Assembly (NCBI GenBank): GCA_013420905.1
Contig: JAAXNY010000006.1
Coordinates: forward strand, 1,984,001-2,048,000
Origin: Collybia mongolica
Lineage: Eukaryota; Basidiomycota; Agaricomycetes; Agaricales; Clitocybaceae
Length of the DNA: 64,000 bases
Reading direction: 5' to 3'
The position numbers and the translations under genes were made by a program. A model generated the notes under the pieces. It was not told the DNA's origin. It did no database searches and saw only the letters and a program-made list of their open reading frames with translations. Of the stretch, positions 1-9,796 are shown piece by piece. Position 1 is the first letter of the stretch, and every line of letters begins with the position of its first letter.

Positions 1-910
1 ACTGATGCTGCTGGGGTGCGCTATTCGTGGCATGGTTCTGAACAGTTGCTTGTTGAAGCGCTTTCATTACATCCTCGAATCCACTCCTCGTATTCTTCTC
101 ATTTACTTGGAGACGGTCTAACAAATTAACTATTTGTTGTTTTATTTCATCCATCTCTACTTTGATTTTGGGCGCTGCTGTTGCTGTTACGGACGTTATA
201 AACGATCTATTTGTGTCTGGAATATTCATGTTGGCTACACCTTCAGAAATGCTGATTGCAGTTGCTATAACTTCCTCCAGATCGTACTGATCCCCTTTTC
301 GTCGCGCGAGCGCGGCGGCTTCGGCAATAGTATTAGGATCTGCTCGGTTGTTTGTAGCAACGGCTTGTCCTGCCTGTGTAGCATTAGACTGATTATTCCC
401 TAGCAGGGTTAGCCTTCCTTGTACTTGGGATCTGAAGACTTCGTCTAGACATCCCAAGAACTTGGTAACTAATTCACGGTTAGAGATAATAGGTGGCCTA
501 ACTCCCAAGAGTTTAATAGATTCTGCTTTGAATTCACGCTTCAGCTTTTTCAGCGCGGCCTCATCGGTTACTCCAATACGTGGGTTGGCGCGACACACTG
601 CCTCTAACTTGGCTACTGATCCTTCTACTTGATCGAGTGCTTCCGGATAACTAGAGATCAACTCTGTCTTGAAATCCGTCCAAGTGCCTGTCTTATAGTG
701 GTCTAATGCCCTCCACTCATTCTCTGATTGTAGGTCTGCGTATTTTCCCAACATTAACTTCTTTTCTTCATCATTTGTAATGTTACACTCCTTCCATAGG
801 ACCTCCATTCGCTCCAGAAACCGGATTAAACCCGTGGGCTCTTTTCCTTTGAATACTGGTGCATCACGGACGCCTGGTTGGGGCATATATTTACGAGGGG
901 GTTCAGTCAT
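1..910 (-). CDS. Ty3-type retrotransposon Gag, 3' part off the left edge
   Basis: An open minus-strand frame runs from an ATG at 910 to base 1 without a stop. The N-terminal part reads MTEPPRKYMPQPGVRDAPVF, followed by a Gag-like helical region (KGKEPTGLIRFLERMEVLWK, then SYPEAL and ISNRELVTKFLGC). It ends in a glutamine-rich stretch at the window edge, so any zinc knuckle would lie outside. The frame is open upstream of the ATG back to a TAG at 1259-1261. Just beyond that stop, ACGAGTAAC at the position of the related copy's ATGAGTAAC (19834) suggests the ancestral start lay near 1288 and has been lost. Gag packages element RNA in cytoplasmic particles. The 5' LTR and primer site lie immediately upstream. 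The Ty3 assignment is by general Gag character, not by a visible pol. Confidence 0.72.
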   Translation of the reverse strand, partial: MTEPPRKYMPQPGVRDAPVFKGKEPTGLIRFLERMEVLWKECNITNDEEKKLMLGKYADLQSENEWRALDHYKTGTWTDFKTELISSYPEALDQVEGSVAKLEAVCRANPRIGVTDEAALKKLKREFKAESIKLLGVRPPIISNRELVTKFLGCLDEVFRSQVQGRLTLLGNNQSNATQAGQAVATNNRADPNTIAEAAALARRKGDQYDLEEVIATAISISEGVANMNIPDTNRSFITSVTATAAPKIKVEMDEIKQQIVNLLDRLQVNEKNTRSGFEDVMKALQQATVQNHATNSAPQQHQ

Positions 911-1346
911 GATTACTGAACGGTTCTGAGTAGCTAACGAGTTCGGGTTTGCTACTGGGTTTACTACGGACGATCTTCCACGCGCTACTGGTCTACTAGT
1001 AGTCGATATGTTTCCTAAGGGCTCTGGGGTTCTAAATACTTGCCTTGGTCCTGAAGATCCAAAGGCTGGTTGTGAAGATCCTCGTGTGCGCGCTCGCCTA
1101 GGAGGTGGTAACGACTCTGTTACTCCAGCGTTTTGCGAATTTTTAGTCTGCCGCGTTTTTGTAGCTACTTGTCTTGCAAGTGGCTGATTAGTTAGTCTGT
1201 TTGACGAGCTGGCTTGTGGGCGTGGCTCTTGAGACAGATTGACTAAACTTTCTCCGCTCTACTTCAATTTGTAGATGACGTTACTCGTCTTGGTATAATA
1301 TTTTTCAAAGAAAGATGCTCTCTTTAGACTATTCAAAAACTCTGAA

Positions 1347-1364
1347 CCCTCGCGGTGGGCTCCA
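1347..1364 (-). other. Primer binding site of the left-edge Ty3 element
   Basis: On the minus strand, two bases after the LTR end (…TTTCA), the sequence reads TGGAGCCCACCGCGAGGG. It begins with the TGG expected for pairing to a tRNA 3' CCA end. The same 18 bases follow the plus-strand copy of this LTR at 19760-19777, so the site is conserved between two copies. I cannot name the tRNA with confidence. Confidence 0.6.
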
Positions 1365-1366
1365 GA

Positions 1367-2583
1367 TGAAAGGGGGCTCCTGGGCTATAAGTGCGCTGAT
1401 GCTATGAAATGTAATCCCTTACACACACACACCAAACTTAACAATCAACACACGAACAGTAGGAATCGCCTGTTTTGAGTTCGGGTTCAAGTGCTTAGAA
1501 GCACTAAGCTTTGAATAGTACTAGCCAAAGCCCTTTTCAATGATCTCCCAACGGGTTTGATTCAGACAAAAGCTTCAACACAGGTTTATAAACCTGCTAG
1601 GTATATTTATAATATTTCTCGATCCAATAGACTGGGTACCAAGTGTACGTTCAATTATTAATGATCCCAAACGGATCTGTAAGTCCAAGCGACTTATCAA
1701 ACAATACAGTGCCAAGTGCACTAAGGCCAAGTGCCTAGTAATTCCAACGGACAATACAATACTAAGTTCCAAGTGAACTAAGTCTCTTTAATTCTGTAGT
1801 TCTTCAATCAATTCCAATCAAGACACGTTGAAGCAATCTGATCCTTAATTCGGGCACGCAATAGTGTTTTTAACAAATGTGATTTGTATACTCTATAGTA
1901 GCGCGAAGTGGGGGCAAGATTCCTTGCCTTAGCGCTACTCATCTACAGTCTATTTATAATGTACAAACTAAATATCATATGGAATTGTAAATTTTACACG
2001 GAACCGCGCTCCCGCGCGCCAAGAATCTGTATTCAATACTGACGCGTCTACTACAACTTGGCGCGCGCGCCATGCGTGCCAATTATGTCGTTTACTGGTT
2101 ACTTATCAAATATTGAAAGAGCTGGCTAAACTCTTATCAAGTCCCGACCGCGCGCTCTGTTATTTAAAACAGCGCGGCACTGTCGTTTACTCCTCCTGAT
2201 TGTCCTGGTTGCTATTCACGGTGTCCCGTCACTTCCGGTAGTTAACACCAAGTACCCCTGACTAGGATCGGGTTGTGCAAGTCCCGAATTTACAATTACT
2301 TCTCCTATTAATGATGATCCCCGGACTAATGATATCATACTACAACGGTTACTTATGAACTAAGACACCGAGGTTGTAACCGGGCATGGTGAATAGGACT
2401 AATAATAGACCGTACTCATAGTCCTCTGTACTGATAGTGTATTATCCATTAGACTAGTTCACTCTGATTAGCCGTCTCGGAGCTCGACTCTAATCCTTTA
2501 TTACTGCTTACTTGGTTATTAGAAATGACACTAATAGCCTTACTTGTTGACTTTATAAGTGCAAACAATTTCGGGCCCTATCA
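1367..2583 (-). repeat. 1.2-kb LTR, copy 1 (5' LTR of the left-edge Ty3 element)
   Basis: On the minus strand this 1217-bp block starts TGATAGGGCCC and ends CCCCCTTTCA. Near full-length copies lie at 18539-19757 (plus) and 25845-27063 (minus). Copy 1 keeps many CpG sites, for example clusters of CGCGC near 2010-2070, where copies 2 and 3 have TG or CA, so it is the least decayed. It is followed on the minus strand by a primer site and gag, which makes it a 5' LTR. Its outer edge abuts a KOW-domain gene fragment whose 5' end is missing. Confidence 0.82.
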
Positions 2584-4229
2584 GCGCGTTGAATATAGAG
2601 AAGATGGAACGGCCTCTGTCTTCAATCGCATATTTGACCACTCCCTTGAACGTCGAACTTATCATTTCCACTCAATTTCTGTCCCCATTGACACCAAGCC
2701 ACTCTCAATGCCAAGTGATATACTTGACAAATTCTTAAGATCCCCCCACCCCCATATCGCAACAGCACAATTCCCTTGCCCCATGGAATGGAAATTCTTC
2801 GAAGGTGAAGAAGTGGTGATCAAGTCGTCAAGAAACAACGGGATTATCAAAGCTATAGGAACTCGCTCTGTGGAAATAGATCTTATGAATGGGGAGGGTC
2901 AAAAGATGTTCCAGTGGTCTAATGTGTGGAAGTATATAGCTCCGGGCCACTTTGTTGAAGTGCAGAGCGGCCCTCTGCGAGGGGAACAGGGATGGGTGGT
3001 AGGGGTTGAAGAACAAATGGTCTCTATTACCGAACGGCTGGAACAAGAGGTACATGAGGATTTTGTCCTTCACAACGCACTAAAGGTAACTAAACAGTTG
3101 ATATATTTTCGAGTAACTACTAATTAATGTCCAACAGCCAAACGAAGTCCATAGGAATTGGATCAAAGTTATCAGCCCACCGATTACACTCCATGGACAC
3201 GCTCCGGTATCAGACGACGAATTGACAGGCCTTATGAAGCGCAACCATACGCCCTGGAAAGACATGGAAGTCATAGTTCAGAAGAAAGGTCACGCAATGA
3301 GAGGTTACCATGCAGTTGTCCAGGATGTTCAGCAGTTGCAGGAGACTTTGAGTGGCCTCAAAGTAACTGTGCAATTTATGCACCTCAACCCAGCAAATCC
3401 CTTCAACAAGCAGGTTCTGGACTACGATGATATTGTGGAAGTGCGGTAAGTCATTTCATATCTACTGATAGTCAGCTTGGCCTCATTTTCATTAAGCTCT
3501 CATCGTAAATTATATGACTTCGCCCCCACCAAAAATAAAATATTTACACCCCTTCCCGCTCATTTTATCACAAATCACCCACCAGTGGCCTCACAGCCTA
3601 TCCCTGAGCCATCCGGAAGTGGCACTCCAATGCCCGACTTCCACTACCTCACGCCAGCTTGGAATCCATCGTCAAGGACTCCACTCACACTGCTCCCACC
3701 CCTCGAGGCTGGGCCAAGTACCCGGATATATTCCCCACTCCCTTCACCACAGCCGCAAGGCCCCATCCACCCACTATTAGACATGCGGCTGGTTGGTCGA
3801 AAGGTGAAAGTGCTGGTCACTGAAGGGAAACGGAAGAGCAAGGAGGTAGCCGCTTCGGTCGTGGAGACGGATGGAGAGTTATCCATCCGTTCCACGCATT
3901 ATACCACTTCAGAACTCTTGTCACCAGAGCAAGTTACTCTGAAACATCCCAATCCAACACGCGACAATGGCTTGCTTCTTGTAATTGAGGGCGAGCATTG
4001 TGGTAAATATGTCCGGCAAATTCACCATCGATATGATGGTGACAATGCATTTGTTCTTTTAGCTGTGATCAACCAGACAGAGGATGGCCACGAGAGTTTG
4101 TCGGAGGAGCATTTTGAGCTCAATCCCAACAAACTCTGTGTTGGTATTGAGACTAAGGATGAGAAAGCCCGTGGTGGTGAGCTGATGGCCAGCCTTCGTG
4201 AGGAGGCTCGAAAAACTCGCGCAAAATAA
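2584..4229 (+). pseudogene. KOW-domain (Spt5-like) gene, 5' end cut off by the LTR
   Basis: Three exons can be joined: 2584-3085, 3138-3445 and 3497-4229, with introns of 52 nt (phase 0) and 51 nt (GTAAGT…TTAAG). The frame is open through both junctions and ends AAATAA at 4229. Exon 1 contains a KOW-like segment (GHFVEVQSGPLRGEQGWVVG), the RNA/nucleic-acid-binding fold repeated in Spt5/NusG elongation factors. Exon 3 has a proline-rich linker and two further KOW-like stretches (MRLVGRKVKVLV; GLLLVIEGEHCGKYV). Full Spt5 is over 900 residues with an acidic N-terminus and NGN domain; neither is present, so this is the C-terminal part of an Spt5-like protein or a shorter KOW family. The 5' part was removed when the LTR at 1367-2583 arrived, so no start codon of its own is visible. 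Exon sequence is otherwise intact. Confidence 0.65.
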
Positions 4230-5218
4230 GTAGGGGCACTATTAACATAATCCTTCTATAATATATACATTGCTTGATAATTGACATGCCCACATCCTAT
4301 CCTAAGTATGACTTAATTTCTGTCGTTTATGCTGTCTTCCTTTTTCTATTATCCTACGGCCCAGTTTACTTCCCTGCTGCCTTTTTTGTTGGAAATTGAA
4401 GTTAAATACTGGGTTTACTAGGCTTCCACCTTCAACGTGTATATGTATTGTAATATCCTTTTCATGATCAATTATACAACCGAAATGCAGTTAAGTGTTG
4501 CACATACCTTGTCTTTCACAGATTGAATAATGCTGACTCCCATTTCCCCCTTGCCGTCCTCAGAGATTTTCCCGGAATTCTTGACATGATTATTATCACC
4601 TGCATCCGATGTTCAGCCTTAGCGCCACTCGTCAAACTGATCTATACCTATTTCTTTGGTTGTACTGGCCTCCCTACTGGAGGCGTTGGAACAATACGGA
4701 ACCCACCCGACGTATTCCGGTAGCCCAAGTTGATTTTCTGGACCAATGGATTGTTCGCGGTCAGAGTCTGTTTCGGGCTCTGTCACATTTTCTATGGTGT
4801 TGTGGCCATCCTCGTTGATGCACGGACTCGCAACACCACTGTGAAGTATTGAGGAACGAGACATGGTAGGCATGAGGTATGCGTTTAGGATAACAAGCTA
4901 TAATTTTACTAACTCAAATATATAACACTATATGTGATTTCACTACTCTACGGGTGTCTTTTCCGACACTTGTTCAGAGATCCGTGGAGCCGCGATAGCA
5001 AAACCCTCTGCCCCAATATCCGACATTAGAACTCATCAAGCGACAATTAAGTGAATTGGAGTCGGAATTCCTCATTCCGACCCTTGCACTAGTGTCAAGA
5101 TTTTGTGTTTTCCGCTTCCGCGTCAATAGTGCCTAACCATGGAGCATATCCATGGTCGAATTCTTAAGGATGTAAGACATCTCTCCTCTCCCTCAACAAC
5201 TCAATCCTCACAATCCTC
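4230..5218. other. Intergenic stretch, nothing recognised
   Basis: AT-rich DNA between the KOW gene stop and the ATG at 5219. Only short, uncorroborated open frames are present. It should hold the 3' UTR of the KOW gene and the promoter of the gene starting at 5219. I see no repeat shared with other parts of the window. Confidence 0.5.
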
Positions 5219-5602
5219 ATGGCTAAATCCTCAGCATCGAAAGTCAATAAGCGTGGTGGCAAGGTCAAGTCGGGGTCAACTCCTGCCAAAAATAAAGTAT
5301 TAGGTAGTTGCCACTTCCTCTAGTAGGATGATTTCACTAATTGTATTACACCTGAAGCGGCACAGACCATGACCCTACAAGCTAAGCTGAAGAAACTACA
5401 AGGTACCTACGTCCGATTTATTTCTTCTTCAATGTGCGCTCAACTTCGTCAATACCATCAGCCGAGAACGACGCCCTGCGCAAATCTGCCGCTGCAAAAG
5501 TGATAACATCGGACTTGATACCACAGCCAGCGCGCGGCTCTAGCAGAAAGAAATTTAACTTACAGTTTGCAATGTGTTTAGAAGATGACCAGGATTTATA
5601 TA
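5219..5602 (+). pseudogene. 5' half of a conserved coiled-coil gene split by an inversion
   Basis: ATG at 5219 opens a basic N-terminus (MAKSSASKVNKRGGKVKSGS). In the same frame TAG TAG occurs just before GATGATTTC near 5330, so either the gene model is incomplete there or it carries stops. The frame then continues as TPEAAQTMTLQAKLKKLQ. A 59-nt intron (5403-5461, GTACCT…CATCAG) follows, and then AENDALRK, KKFNLQFAMC and LEDDQDLY up to the Tc1 insertion at 5603. The layout (basic tail, heptad-like coiled coil, NLQ…L.DD..Y motif) resembles a small-protein family abundant in mushroom genomes; its function is unknown to me. The missing 3' half lies inverted at 20658-21178, and the codons join exactly (TTA TAT ACA TCA ATT CGC). 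Confidence 0.72.
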
Positions 5603-7210
5603 CAGTGGCTCAAAAAACTGCCCCAATGTTTGTACATTTTTGAAAGATCAATATGGTATGAAGTGCTGACATAAGCAGGGGACCTGGGGTAATTATGTAA
5701 GATACTATGACATCGTGGCTTTCCAATGGACCCTGGATCATGTGATTTGGATCAATATCCATTAAGCTATAAGCCAAACAAAATGGCTACTTATTGGGGC
5801 AGTTTTTTGACCCTTATCTTATTTTCCATTATTCTGGCATTTATGATCCAATGCAAGAACATTATGGACTGTGGGAAGAATAAACAATGTCATGTGACTT
5901 TATTTGTATCAATTTGACATGTTGGAATTGGTTCAATCATCTTCTTGACCTCTTACCACCATCATGAAAGCCATTTCTACTGCTCAGCACAATACTGTTG
6001 TTTCTCTCCTCAATGAGGGCTATTCTCAGCGTCAAATCAAGGAGAAAACTGGTCTAGGGAAGGGTACCATCAGTAGGATCAGCAAAGATGTGGATGGAAA
6101 CAAAGAAAACAACCTTGGTGGCCGCCCCTCCAAGCTGTCTGTTCGTGACAAACAGTCAATTATTCGTCAAATCAAGTCAGGGAAGCTTGATAATGCAGTT
6201 CAGGCTACCCAATTCATCAATGGCATCATCCCCAATCCTGTCACACCCCAGACAGTCAGAAATGCACTCAAGGAAAATCAATTTTATGCTGCTACAAAGA
6301 GGAAAGCTCCTCTTCTCAAACGAGCCCATCGCATCCGGCGTCTCCAGTTTGCAAAATATCATGAAAGCTGGACTGTGGAGGACTGGAAAAGGGTTCTATG
6401 GACAGATGAGACCAAAATCAATAGGATTGGGTCAGATGGAAAGGTTTATGTCTGGAAACAAAGGGGAGAACCACCATCTGATAGAACAACATCACCTACT
6501 GTCAAACATGGAGGAGGAGGAAACCTCATGGTATGGGGTTGTATGGGGTGGAATGGAGTGGGAAAGCTCATAGAGGTGCAGGGGAACATGGACAAGGTTC
6601 AATACTGTGAAATTTTGGAGAGTGGAGTTCAGGAAAGTTTTGAGAAGTTGGAAATGGTGGATGGCGAGCGCTACTTTCAGCAAGATAACAACCCCAAACA
6701 CACATCTGGACTGGCCACACAGTGGTTTGAAGACAACAACATTCAAGTCCTTGGCTGGCCTGCCCAATCCCCTGACATGAATCCAATAGAACACCTTTGG
6801 GAACATCTCAAGCGCCGTCTTAAAGAATATCCGACACCACCCAAAGGAGTACATGAGTTGTGGGATAGATTGGCTGAAGAGTGGGGTGAAATTCCACCAG
6901 AGGTATGCCAAAACCTGATAGAAAGTATGCCCAGGCGGATACAAGCAGTTATAAAGGCAAAAGGTGGTCATACAAAGTATTAGATAGAAAATTAATAGAG
7001 GGTCAAAAAACTGCCCCAATGAGTAATCATTTTGTTTGGCCTATAGCTTAATGGGTTTTGATCCAAATCACATGATCCAGGGTCCATTGGAAAGCCACGA
7101 TGTCATAGTATCTTACATAATTACCCCAGGTCCCCTGCTTATGTCAGCACTTCATACCATATTGATCTTTCAAAAATGTACAAACATTGGGGCAGTTTTT
7201 TGAGCCACTG
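5603..7210 (+). mobile_element. Tc1/mariner element, copy 1, 1608 bp
   Basis: Starts CAGTGGCTC and ends GAGCCACTG, flanked by TA (5601-5602 and 7211-7212). The terminal inverted repeats are about 211 bp (5603-5813 and 7000-7210). Each repeat is itself bounded by inverted copies of a 'GGGGCAGTTTTTTGA' motif, one at the outer and one at the inner edge. A single intact transposase gene lies between them. A near-identical second copy of the same length is at 39506-41113. Its two flanks do not belong together: the left is the 5' half of a coding gene, the right is the inside of a family X terminus. This marks a rearrangement breakpoint. Confidence 0.95.
5964..6983 (+). CDS. Tc1/mariner DD34E transposase
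   Basis: 339 residues, the usual size for a Tc1 transposase, which cuts and pastes the element at TA sites in the nucleus. The N-terminal 110 residues form a paired-like helix-turn-helix region (NEGYSQRQIKEKTGLGKGTI, then GRPSKLS) that binds the terminal repeats. The DDE catalytic domain shows D148 (WTDETKI), D241 (QQDNNPKHTS) and E276 (PDMNPIEHLWE). Exactly 34 residues lie between the second D and the E, so it is DD34E. No stop or frameshift is present. It differs from copy 2 at four residues, each an Arg or Gly here against Cys, His, Arg or Gln there. No intron is needed. It is probably functional, or only recently inactive. Confidence 0.95.
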   Translation: MKAISTAQHNTVVSLLNEGYSQRQIKEKTGLGKGTISRISKDVDGNKENNLGGRPSKLSVRDKQSIIRQIKSGKLDNAVQATQFINGIIPNPVTPQTVRNALKENQFYAATKRKAPLLKRAHRIRRLQFAKYHESWTVEDWKRVLWTDETKINRIGSDGKVYVWKQRGEPPSDRTTSPTVKHGGGGNLMVWGCMGWNGVGKLIEVQGNMDKVQYCEILESGVQESFEKLEMVDGERYFQQDNNPKHTSGLATQWFEDNNIQVLGWPAQSPDMNPIEHLWEHLKRRLKEYPTPPKGVHELWDRLAEEWGEIPPEVCQNLIESMPRRIQAVIKAKGGHTKY

Positions 7211-7212
7211 TA

Positions 7213-8442
7213 ACCCATGCGGACTCCGCACAGACGTGTGGACTCATTTGGCAGGACCATCAGCCAGACAACAATCCGTGTCTGTACCGAGTCTGCATCA
7301 ATCCACGTAATTTTACGTGGACACGCAGACTAGCACAGACGGACAGCTCGCAGAGTCCGCGCAGCCAGTCTATTACTAATCAGATTACTAATATAATTTT
7401 TATTTACTCAAATTATGTATACTATTTGTTATTAATAACATAACATAACGGTGCTGAAAAACTTGCGTCCAACTGGGTTCGAACGTGTAGACAAGAACAT
7501 TACGTAATATATTTGGCATTCATAACCATTGGGCAAGACAGGCATTTCAAGCCCAGGCTAAATTGGCCTGAAGTGTACATGCTCAAATCACATGACTACG
7601 AAGCATGTGCAATGGTCACATTACTGTTGCCACGTCTTCGTTGGTTCTCTTCAACCACATCAACCAAACCGCCAATGCCAATGCACCCACACCACCAACG
7701 CCAATGCCAACGCACCGAATGCCAATCAACAGCAACATAACAACACACAAGACAATGTGGGGTGAAGGATAGAACCAGACGCGGAATGAGGTGACGACGA
7801 GGAAGGGGCACCCCGAGGGGCAAAGCTGGGTGAGTCCCACACTGCCGCTCACCTATGCGCTCACTGCGCAGCGTGTCCCCTCCCACTTCAGGAACCCGAG
7901 ACAAGAAGGACACGGCCACCAACACCCAGGGTGCCCCAGCACACTTGGAAGACAACAACAACAACAACAACAACAACAAAGACAGCAACAGCAGCAGTAG
8001 CAACGGTGCCAACGAGGCCTGCAGCAACAATGGCAACAGCAGCAGCACCAACAACAGCGTGATGATGATGACAACTACAACGAAGACTACCACCACCACC
8101 ATGAGGATAATGACAACGACAAGAATGGGGACAATAACAAGAAAAGCGGCCAGTGCTGTTGCCACTGAAACCCAGGCTGCTGACGACATTGTGGGGGCCA
8201 ATGAGGATGATGGGGGAATTAAATTATATTTATCATCCATGTATTATATTCAGTAATAATATATGTTTTTATCCTATCAATTACATAGATTGTCAGTAAG
8301 TAAAAGAGTAAGTAAGTACTTTATAATAGAAGAAAGTAAGTGAGTCTGCGCGGAGTCCATGCAGAGTCCATGTGGACTTTGTGCTGTCCTTGCAGAGTCC
8401 ACATGGAGTCTGCAAGGACATGTGGGGGACTGTAAAGTACAG
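7213..8442 (+). mobile_element. Family X element, copy A (left terminus displaced by inversion)
   Basis: Order on the plus strand: subterminal GGACTCC-type repeats, an AT-rich TATTTACTCAAATTATG segment, the reverse of a tRNA-like module (7472-7548), a CACCAACGCCAATGCC low-complexity stretch, an intron-like segment (7830-7891, GTGAGTCC…CCACTTCAG), a (AAC)n microsatellite at 7951-7980, an AT-rich block and a right end with GTCC/GGAC repeats closing GGGGGACTGTAAAGTACAG. The expected left terminus (GAGGTCTTTACACTAAGCC…) is not here. It is found at 21183-21204 in the opposite orientation, as the inversion predicts. No protein domain is recognisable; the long open frames are translated microsatellite. 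Confidence 0.75.
7472..7548 (-). ncRNA. tRNA-like module of family X copy A (pol III A/B boxes)
   Basis: On the minus strand, TTGCCCAATGGTTATGAA resembles a tRNA D-arm/A box. About 50 nt later, GTTCGAACCC is a perfect B-box/T-loop match. Equivalent modules occur in copies C, D and F, and a different tRNA-like module sits at the same place in element G. Complete tRNA folding is doubtful, so this is a promoter-like or SINE-head module rather than a tRNA gene. Confidence 0.5.
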
Positions 8443-8979
8443 GAACTTAGCAGCAATAGAATAGAAAGAATGAGAATAATAGATTGAAGAGATAGTATAC
8501 AAATGGCTTGTATATACATAAATAAAATAACTCCTATAGCAATAATAGATTATATGTGAGTCAATTATAGGAACAAATGCAAAACTAAAATGTTCATATG
8601 ATATACATATTGAAATGGAGGGTGCTGATGCCTGAATGCCAAGCTGCACATGAGGTCATACTATGCATGTATTACCTCTGCATATTTACACTGTATAACA
8701 TTTACCCTCATTCTGTATAGTCCCATTATTTCCCTACAACCCCTATTCCTTTTTGCAGAAATACCTGTTAGTTTTTGTCCTCTCACCTCAGCTGTTGCCT
8801 TTGCCCTTGTGTGCACATCTGAGGTGAATATTCCCATGTACTTTACTTACACTCTTGTTACTTACCTAACCTGTCCCTAGACTCACTTAGTGTTTAGGTA
8901 AATATATTAGCTGTTGCCTTCACTCTTGCATGCACATCTGAGACTCACTTAGTATTTAGTGTCTACATTCTTACAGGTT
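8443..8979. other. Leader or degraded LTR ahead of the copia relic
   Basis: AT-rich DNA between family X copy A and the copia gag start. It contains a partly duplicated CACATCTGAG…ACTCACTTAG segment (8815-8890 and 8930-8950). Its end, CTTACAGGTTATGGG, looks like an LTR end followed by a GGTTATGGG primer site of the half-initiator-tRNA kind used by copia-group elements. The LTR start could not be fixed, so this is offered as a probable 5' LTR/leader. Confidence 0.4.
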
Positions 8980-9348
8980 ATGGGTCCTGACACTGCTACT
9001 ACTTCATATCCTATCATAACCATGTCATCTTCTTCCCATTCTCTCACCACCAATGTTCTCCCTTCCACCATACCCAAGCTTGAGGCTACTGGGCTGAACT
9101 GGACTGTCTTTAATATATGGTCCAAGGATGACCTCAAAGCCAAGGGGTATTGGGGCCACTTCAACAGCACCCCACCATGCCCCATGTTGAAGTCACCTGT
9201 GTCAGCTGATGAGACTGCTGCTCCTGCCTTGTGGATCAAGAATGAGTGCATCACAAAATCCCTTCTTGCTCAGAAAATCCCTGACTCTACCCTAATTCTC
9301 ATCCACAGCAAAGTTCTCATCAAGGACTGCTGAAAGGCCATTGTTACG
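8980..9348 (+). pseudogene. Copia Gag N-terminus (fragment 1 of a broken element)
   Basis: ATG at 8980 opens MGPDTATTSYPI, then IPKLEATGLNWTVFNIWS and DDLKAKGYWGHF, the N-terminal DUF4219/UBN2-like region of fungal Ty1/copia Gag. The conserved IKD(R/C)W.AI segment reads IKDC followed by TGA at 9331, where a Trp codon (TGG) is expected. Just after AIVT the gene is interrupted by a 4.6-kb insertion. Gag resumes at 13956. Confidence 0.75.
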
Positions 9349-9686
9349 AGTCCTTATGTTTATATAAGTAACTTGTTCATCATCCTGGGTTTGCGGGGAA
9401 AATTCAGCGTACCCAACAAGATCCAGTGTTGTTTTTCCCACGGTTAGTAATTTTGAAGTGTTCCGAGAATTCATTAGAACATGATCAGTAAACATTTTGA
9501 AGTACATCAGTAACACTTTGTAGTCGTGGAAATATTTTTCTAACGGTGGGAATCAATATTAGCCGACGCGCGGATTTCGAGCAAAAAAGGCAACTGTTAA
9601 CATAAGCTGCATTCAATACCATAATTTCGAGTTAATTGGTCTTATGTTGGGATATCTCAAGAATTAATTAATAACTGTCCACTGCA

Positions 9687-9756
9687 TAATCATGCTTACG
9701 TTTGTCAACTACGCTGTTAGAGCTAACAGCGTAGTTGACAAACGTAAGCACGATTA
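9687..9756. repeat. Near-perfect 34-bp-arm palindrome
   Basis: Arms 9687-9720 and 9723-9756 are inverted copies separated by only AG. They match at 33 of 34 positions. The single mismatch is CATG against CGTG, a CpG-type transition. A core GTTAG-AG-CTAAC would form the tip of a cruciform or RNA hairpin. It lies in the 4.6-kb insertion, close to its left end. Confidence 0.9.
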
Positions 9757-9796
9757 CAAGAGGCTTCTTCCGCTTTGGGCCAAACTTTTCCCACAC

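Noticed and set aside
6492..7019. 175-residue frames antisense to both Tc1 transposases
   Set aside because: Mirror frames of a well-supported transposase; conserved only because the two copies are nearly identical.
7596..8240. Long Val/Leu-rich or Asn/Thr-rich open frames in family X (also 24703-25248, 32976-33623, 35813-36630)
   Set aside because: They are translations of CAA/GTT/GTC microsatellites in several frames at once, with no domain, and conflict with the intron-like segment; not reported as genes.
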